Assembly (NCBI GenBank): GCA_902373545.1
Contig: CABKMZ010000067.1
Span: 1-10,675 of the forward strand
Direction of reading: 5' to 3'
DNA length: 10,675 bases
Origin: an uncultured Actinomyces sp.
GTDB lineage: Bacteria > Actinomycetota > Actinomycetes > Actinomycetales > Actinomycetaceae
Shown here: positions 6,979 to 10,675 of the stretch, piece by piece
How the letters are laid out: each line of letters opens with the position of its first letter
How positions within the stretch are numbered: the first letter of the stretch is position 1
The notes under the pieces: generated by a model
Told to the model about the DNA's origin: nothing
What the model saw: only the letters and a program-made list of their open reading frames with translations
Database searches by the model: none
Made by a program: the position numbers and the translations under genes

Positions 6979-7682
6979 GTTCCCCTCACCATCTCGATGA
7001 GCCGGGTGCACCGCTGCTGTTTGCCAGCGGGGCACCCGGCCTCGTCGTCACCGACGTTGATTCGACGCTGATCACTCAAGAGGTCATCGAGGAGCTGGCC
7101 GAGGCCGCTGGCACTCGCGAGCAGGTCGCCGCGGTGACCGCACGCGCGATGAACGGCGAGCTGGATTTCGCGGAGTCGTTGCGCGAGCGGGTTGCGACGT
7201 TGAGGGGCGTTCCGCACAGCGTCTTCGCCGACGTCCTGGCTCGCATCACTCCGACGAAGGGCGCCCGCGAGCTGATCGACGCCGTGCACGCCGCGGGCGG
7301 GCACTTCGGCGTCGTGTCGGGTGGCTTCGAGGAGGTGGTCGCTCCCTTGGCGGCCTCCCTCGGCATCGACTTCTACGCGGCCAACCGCCTGGAGGTTGTG
7401 GACGGCTATCTGACGGGCCGCGTGCTGGGCAGGATCGTGACCTCCCAGGTCAAGGTGGAGTGCCTGCGTGAGTGGGCCTCGTCCCTGGGTGTGCCCATGG
7501 AGCGCACGGTCGCGATCGGCGACGGCGCGAACGACATCCCGATGATGCACGAGGCCGGGGTTGGCATCGCGTTTTGCGCCAAGCCGGCGGTGCGCGAGCA
7601 GGTGTCGGTCCAGCTCAACGTTGCCGACCTGTCGCTGGCGATCGCTCCCCTGGGCCTGGCCCCCGCTCAGGGAGCACTCTAG
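6975..7682 (+). CDS. serB: Phosphoserine phosphatase, HAD family, catalytic domain only
   Basis: SerB hydrolyses phosphoserine to serine, the last step of the phosphorylated serine pathway. The 235-residue protein carries all HAD motifs: the nucleophile motif DVDSTL (27-32; D27 and D29), VVSGGF (113-118; S115), the motif III lysine near K160, and [10 protein letters not shown] (182-191). The [18 protein letters not shown] cap region (56-73) is typical of SerB. It lacks the N-terminal ACT-type domains of Escherichia coli SerB and mycobacterial SerB2, so feedback control through them is absent. The start is GTG at 6975-6977, overlapping the glgC stop (GTGA). No ribosome site precedes it, which implies translational coupling to glgC. 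It ends in TAG at 7680-7682, inside the stop of the opposing Nudix gene. A related HAD phosphatase with another small substrate is less likely. Confidence 0.9.
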   Translation: MSSPHHLDEPGAPLLFASGAPGLVVTDVDSTLITQEVIEELAEAAGTREQVAAVTARAMNGELDFAESLRERVATLRGVPHSVFADVLARITPTKGARELIDAVHAAGGHFGVVSGGFEEVVAPLAASLGIDFYAANRLEVVDGYLTGRVLGRIVTSQVKVECLREWASSLGVPMERTVAIGDGANDIPMMHEAGVGIAFCAKPAVREQVSVQLNVADLSLAIAPLGLAPAQGAL

Positions 7683-8206
7683 GGTTCGCGGGTGTCGGTC
7701 AGCTCGATGAGGTGGCCGTCCCAGCCGTCCTTCCATGCGCGTGCAAACTCAAGGATCTGCGCGGGGTAGATCTCGCCGTCGATGCTGGCCGCGGCCTCGT
7801 CGATGTCCCACCAGCGCTGCGCGTCGATGACGGAGCGCTCCAGGTCCGTCCATCCGTCTCGGCTCAAGTCAGTTGACGGGGCGCGGGCGATAAAGAACCA
7901 CTCGTCCTGGCGCGCGGTGACCGCCAGGAAGTCGAACTCGGCGGTCCGATACAGGACGGGCCCGACCAGCTCGTGCGCGTCGAGGCGCAGCCCGGTCTCC
8001 TCGAAAACCTCGCGCACGGCGGCGGCGCGGGGGTCCTCCCCCTCCTCGATGCCGCCACCGATCGTGAACCACCAGGCGCGATCGGGCTGATCCTCGTCGT
8101 GTCCCATCGCCAGCAGAACTCTGCCCGCGTCGTCGAAAAGGAGGACGCGGGCGGCCTCCCGGTGGGGGTAGCCGTCCGCGTCCAATGGCCAGTCGAGTGC
8201 GCTCAT
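7679..8206 (-). CDS. Nudix hydrolase
   Basis: Nudix enzymes cleave nucleoside diphosphates linked to another group, such as ADP-ribose, NADH or damaged dNTPs, with Mg2+. The 175-residue protein has an intact Nudix box, G-x5-E-x7-RE-x2-EE-x-GL, at residues 51-73. The core fold spans roughly 14-140 and includes REAARVLLFDDAGRVLLAM (16-34). Nothing specific to one substrate is visible, so none is assigned. The start is ATG 8204-8206, overlapping the stop of the upstream PrsW gene as ATGA. GGAGG ends one base before the ATG, too close for normal initiation, so re-initiation by terminating ribosomes is likely. A GTG 12 codons further upstream would overlap the PrsW gene more and has no ribosome site. 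Its TAG shares the bases CTAG with the serB stop on the other strand. Confidence 0.9.
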   Translation of the reverse strand: MSALDWPLDADGYPHREAARVLLFDDAGRVLLAMGHDEDQPDRAWWFTIGGGIEEGEDPRAAAVREVFEETGLRLDAHELVGPVLYRTAEFDFLAVTARQDEWFFIARAPSTDLSRDGWTDLERSVIDAQRWWDIDEAAASIDGEIYPAQILEFARAWKDGWDGHLIELTDTREP

Positions 8207-9048
8207 GCCTCCAGGGTAGCCCGCCGACGACGCAGCCCCCACACGAGGAGCGCGACACTGACAGCGAGAATCGGAACCTCAATCGCGCCGTAGGTGAGGT
8301 TCCAGGAGTCCTCGGGCGCCAGGAAGCCGACGCCGTTGGCCTGCGCGTGCAGGAGCACGGCTCCCGCGAAACCGCCGAGGCCCGCGGCGATCCCGACGAA
8401 GGCATTCTTCGCGCGCAGGATCGCCCAGCACAGTGCGAATCCGAAGACGCCCGTGAAGATGGCGTGCCCGAAGGCACCGAGGAGGGCGCGGGCCAGGAAC
8501 GATTCCCACAGGCCGCTCATGCCGTCCTTGAGTGCCGCCACGTAGTAGCCGATGTCCTCACCCCAGGCAAACCCGAGGCCCACGAGAGCACCCAGGACCG
8601 CGCCCTGAGACGGGCGCTCCAAGACCGCGCGCGCAGCCAGGACCAGGATGAGCACACCGATGCCCTTCACACTCTCTTCGACGACGGGACCCGTCACGAC
8701 CGACGTCACGAAGTAGACGGTCTCACTTCTCAGAGCGCTGGCCTCGACTGCGCCGTCCACGTAGTCGTTGCCGAAGCCGGCCATGATCAGTGCCCCGCCG
8801 GTCCCCCATGCGAAGGCGGCGATCCAGGATAGGATCGAAGGCCTACCTCGGGCGACAACCGCCAGGAACACCAGCCCCACAAGCGCGCTCAGGCACGACG
8901 CGCCCACGGCGATTCCCGCCGTGGCGGCTGGCACACCGCTCAGAGCGTCATATAGTTCGAAGCGCAGCGCGGGAATACTCGCAATGATCACCAGAAGCGA
9001 GCACACGGTCAGAGCCCGCGAGGAGCGAGCCGAAAGAGTTTTAGTCAC
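8203..9048 (-). CDS. PrsW family putative intramembrane (glutamic/metal) protease, short paralogue
   Basis: PrsW proteins are multi-pass membrane proteases related to the CPBP/Abi and APH-1 families. Bacillus subtilis PrsW cleaves the anti-sigma factor RsiW. From the chosen GTG start the protein has 281 residues and about eight hydrophobic segments. The family motifs are all present: GPVVEESVKG (120-129; E124, E125, K128), GFAWGEDIGYY (159-169; E164), GAFGHAIFTG (191-200; H195) and LLHAQANG (232-239; H234). I chose GTG 9046-9048 because AAAGGAAA lies 5 bases upstream, the product begins with a short basic cytosolic tail and the alternative ATG at 9085-9087 lies within a hairpin. GTG 9133-9135 is a third option. 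It follows a longer paralogue and is translationally coupled to the Nudix gene. No sigma/anti-sigma pair is in view, so the substrate is unknown. Confidence 0.82.
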   Translation of the reverse strand: MTKTLSARSSRALTVCSLLVIIASIPALRFELYDALSGVPAATAGIAVGASCLSALVGLVFLAVVARGRPSILSWIAAFAWGTGGALIMAGFGNDYVDGAVEASALRSETVYFVTSVVTGPVVEESVKGIGVLILVLAARAVLERPSQGAVLGALVGLGFAWGEDIGYYVAALKDGMSGLWESFLARALLGAFGHAIFTGVFGFALCWAILRAKNAFVGIAAGLGGFAGAVLLHAQANGVGFLAPEDSWNLTYGAIEVPILAVSVALLVWGLRRRRATLEA

Positions 9049-9053
9049 GTATG

Positions 9054-9061
9054 TTTCCTTT
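9054..9061 (-). promoter_or_regulatory. Shine-Dalgarno AAAGGAAA that favours the GTG start of the short PrsW gene
   Basis: AAAGGAAA followed by 5 bases (CATAC) and GTG at 9046-9048. The same pattern, GAAAGGAAATACGTT then ATG, precedes the SPFH gene, where the start is not in doubt. Confidence 0.55.
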
Positions 9062-9073
9062 CTGTCGGCGCAA

Positions 9074-9127
9074 TCATGGCCGTTCATACTGTGCGGTTCC
9101 TGTGAGGAGCCGGTGAAACGGCCATGA
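9074..9127 (-). repeat. Nested inverted repeat (long hairpin) between the two PrsW genes
   Basis: Outer arms 9074-9084 (TCATGGCCGTT) and 9117-9127 (AACGGCCATGA) are exact 11-bp reverse complements. Inside, 9094-9101 and 9105-9112 form a second 8-bp stem around a GTG loop, with one G-T pair (G-U in plus-strand RNA, a mismatch in minus-strand RNA). The element sits just after the stop of the long PrsW gene and before the ribosome site of the short one. It could be a weak terminator or an mRNA-processing or stabilising structure within the operon. No T-run follows. Confidence 0.6.
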
Positions 9128-9136
9128 AGCGACACG

Positions 9137-10675
9137 TCAGAATCGTCGCATACGTGTGAGCTTCATGAAGATCTTGCGTTGTGAGGTTGCTTCTTTCGCG
9201 AGTTCTCTCGATTCTGTGATGCGCGCCTTCTCGGGACCACGATTCTTCATGACAACCTGGTGCAGGCCGAGTGTGGCGAGCGCGTACATGAACTGCTTCA
9301 TTGCCTTCTTCGCCAACGGCCCACCGTTGGACGCCCAGGCCAGGGCGGCACGGCGTGAGCGAGGATCGCACACCATCTGAATCTCGGCGGGGATAATCCA
9401 CCCCTGCGCCACGTAGGGCATGAGGCCTGCGGCAGCGTCGCGTCGTTCGCGCTTCATCGCCAGCGCGATGAACAAGAACCACAAGAGGAACAGCGGGATG
9501 TGGATGAACATGTAGAAGGTGTAGAACAGTTCTTCGTCGCCCCCAGACAGGACAGCAGTGCCGTTCCACGTGGCGTGCAGGAGCATACCCGTGAACCAGC
9601 CGAGGGCCACAGCTCCGCATCCGGCGGCTGCCGAGCGGGCACGGGTGACCGCCCACCCTGTCGCCCAGCCCATGCAGCTCGTGTACATCACGTGACCGAA
9701 GACACCCATGACGACACGTTGGAAGAACAACTGCCCGAGGTCCCCGTCCGTCAAAACTGCTCTCACAAAGTAGGTGAAATCCTCGACGACTAGGAATCCG
9801 CAGGCTGCGAAGCCGGCGTAGACAAGTCCGTCGATGGCAGATGAAATGTGGGTGCGGCGAGCCCACACGATAACGAGAACGCCAAGGCCCTTCAACAGTT
9901 CTTCGACCACCGGTGCACCGACAACGACGGAGAAGACTATTCCTTGGACTTCGTCGCCCGTTTGTTCAGTGACGGAGTACTGAACATATTCATTTCCCAT
10001 GATCGCAAAGAAGACTGACACACCGCCGCCCCACGCGAGCGCGGCAAGCTTCATCCCCAAGGGCTCGGGCTCAAAGCGGTCGATGAAGAGAAGCAGCGAG
10101 ACGACGATGGCGAGAGGCACGATGCACAAGATGGCCAGGAAGACCGTCAAAACCGGGCCACTTGCCTGGAGGAAACCCAGCACGCCGACGATCATCAGCG
10201 CTGCTCCCGCACCGGCAACGACCGACTCGAAGATGGGAAGAGGCTTCTTCTTCGGCTTGGGCACGGACCAGACCTGGGCCGTGCGCGGAGCCAGCGTCGG
10301 GTACTGCGCCGTGAGGGGGCCCGGCATCGTGGGGCCGCTGCGCACAAAGGACTCGAACTGAGGCGTGAATTGGCCGACTCCCCCCGAGTTCGAGGCCGTC
10401 TGCCCCTGCGCTGGTTGCGCGGGCGACGCGGTCGATGGGCTGGTCACCGGGCCCTGGGGTGTAGAGGCCGAGGAGGCCGCGGGAGCCGACGCCGCCGGCT
10501 CAGGCGCAGCAGACGTGGGGACGGCCACCTCGGGCGCAGGCGCGGAAGCAGCCGGAGCCGCCGCAGTCGGCTCAACAGCAGCCGCCGGAGTGGGCACCGA
10601 GGAGGGAGCAGGAGCCGAGGCCGCCTCTGGCGCAGGAGACGCGGGGACGGCCACCTCGGGCGCAGGCGCGGAAGC
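9137..10675 (-). CDS. PrsW family putative intramembrane protease with long Pro/Ala-rich N-terminus (start beyond right edge)
   Basis: The visible 512 codons begin inside a Pro/Ala/Ser-rich, probably disordered and cytosolic region (about residues 1-140) that contains a 42-residue repeat. The frame stays open to the edge, so the true start lies outside. A membrane domain follows (about 150-407), with roughly eight hydrophobic segments. PrsW motifs: IDRFEPEPLG (198-207), VVEELLKG (256-263; E258, E259, K262), GFLVVEDFTYF (293-303; E298), GVFGHVMYTS (324-333; H328) and MLLHATWNG (364-372; H367). About 105 mostly soluble, basic residues close the protein, ending KLTRMRRF. It is a diverged paralogue of the next gene downstream. 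The substrate is unknown. The N-terminal region resembles low-complexity tails added to actinobacterial membrane proteins; it shows no recognisable domain. Confidence 0.85.
   Translation of the reverse strand, partial: ASAPAPEVAVPASPAPEAASAPAPSSVPTPAAAVEPTAAAPAASAPAPEVAVPTSAAPEPAASAPAASSASTPQGPVTSPSTASPAQPAQGQTASNSGGVGQFTPQFESFVRSGPTMPGPLTAQYPTLAPRTAQVWSVPKPKKKPLPIFESVVAGAGAALMIVGVLGFLQASGPVLTVFLAILCIVPLAIVVSLLLFIDRFEPEPLGMKLAALAWGGGVSVFFAIMGNEYVQYSVTEQTGDEVQGIVFSVVVGAPVVEELLKGLGVLVIVWARRTHISSAIDGLVYAGFAACGFLVVEDFTYFVRAVLTDGDLGQLFFQRVVMGVFGHVMYTSCMGWATGWAVTRARSAAAGCGAVALGWFTGMLLHATWNGTAVLSGGDEELFYTFYMFIHIPLFLLWFLFIALAMKRERRDAAAGLMPYVAQGWIIPAEIQMVCDPRSRRAALAWASNGGPLAKKAMKQFMYALATLGLHQVVMKNRGPEKARITESRELAKEATSQRKIFMKLTRMRRF
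10503..10675 (-). repeat. 126-base in-frame direct repeat in the N-terminal region of the long PrsW gene
   Basis: The bases 10503-10549 recur at 10629-10675 with two mismatches, including a 33-base exact match (10517-10549 and 10643-10675). The period is 126 bases, or 42 codons, so the repeat is in frame. It encodes ASAPAPEVAVP followed by a variable Ala/Pro/Ser stretch. The second copy touches the window edge, so the number of units is unknown. Confidence 0.75.

Noticed and set aside
5761..7035. 424-codon minus-strand frame opposite glgC
   Set aside because: It is Val/Asp/His/Arg-rich shadow translation of glgC codons with no ribosome site or domain.
9084..9866. 260-codon minus-strand frame within the long PrsW gene
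   Set aside because: It lies in another frame of a clear PrsW coding region and is rich in Arg/His/Cys shadow codons with no motif.
10652..10654. In-frame GTG as the start of the long PrsW protein
   Set aside because: The frame stays open upstream to the edge and encodes ASAPAPE, the same as the start of the second repeat unit, so the GTG is an internal valine.
10503..10675. CRISPR array or mobile-element repeat at the right edge
   Set aside because: Only two near-identical copies, in frame with a Pro/Ala-rich protein and separated by related coding sequence. They are coding repeats, not spacers or insertion-sequence ends.

Overview
The window is a dense, high-G+C stretch of bacterial chromosome with very short intergenic gaps. 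It looks like an actinobacterium, probably of the Actinomyces/Schaalia type. This rests on three things: the strong G/C third-position bias, a glnA2-glnE pair, and a divergent pair of an actinobacterial GT4-type glycogen synthase and glgC (both arrangements are also known from Mycobacterium). The genus is an inference from general resemblance, not from a search. Every gene is on the minus strand except glgC and serB. There are no RNA genes, insertion sequences, CRISPR arrays or phage genes, and no gene-free stretch longer than about 300 bases.

Layout from left to right: (1) 1-1968, minus: glnA2 followed by glnE (cut by the left edge), start and stop codons overlapping. This is a nitrogen-metabolism pair: a type I glutamine synthetase without the adenylylation tyrosine, next to the enzyme that adenylylates glutamine synthetase. 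(2) 1994-2022: a perfect 13-bp hairpin that ends the next unit. (3) 2038-4311, minus: an ABC ATPase with no permease, a short NfeD protein and a stomatin/flotillin-like SPFH protein, in that transcription order. NfeD plus SPFH is a known membrane-organising pair. (4) 4348-5571, minus: the glycogen synthase/maltose-1-phosphate synthase gene. (5) 5572-5742: the shared divergent control region. (6) 5743-7682, plus: glgC, then serB with a GTGA overlap. Divergent glgM/glgC together turn glucose-1-phosphate into ADP-glucose and then into alpha-glucan precursors; serB is the last step of serine synthesis. (7) 7679-10675, minus: a Nudix hydrolase gene and two tandem PrsW-type putative intramembrane protease genes. 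The upstream PrsW gene runs off the right edge and encodes a long Pro/Ala-rich N-terminal region built on a 42-residue repeat. Transcription order is long PrsW, short PrsW, Nudix, and the last two share an ATGA overlap.

Most of this is housekeeping metabolism. The part least explained by known biology is the right-hand block: two diverged PrsW paralogues, a nested hairpin between them, translational coupling to a Nudix hydrolase, and a repeat-bearing low-complexity N-terminus. I found no convincing evidence of a wholly new defence or mobile system.
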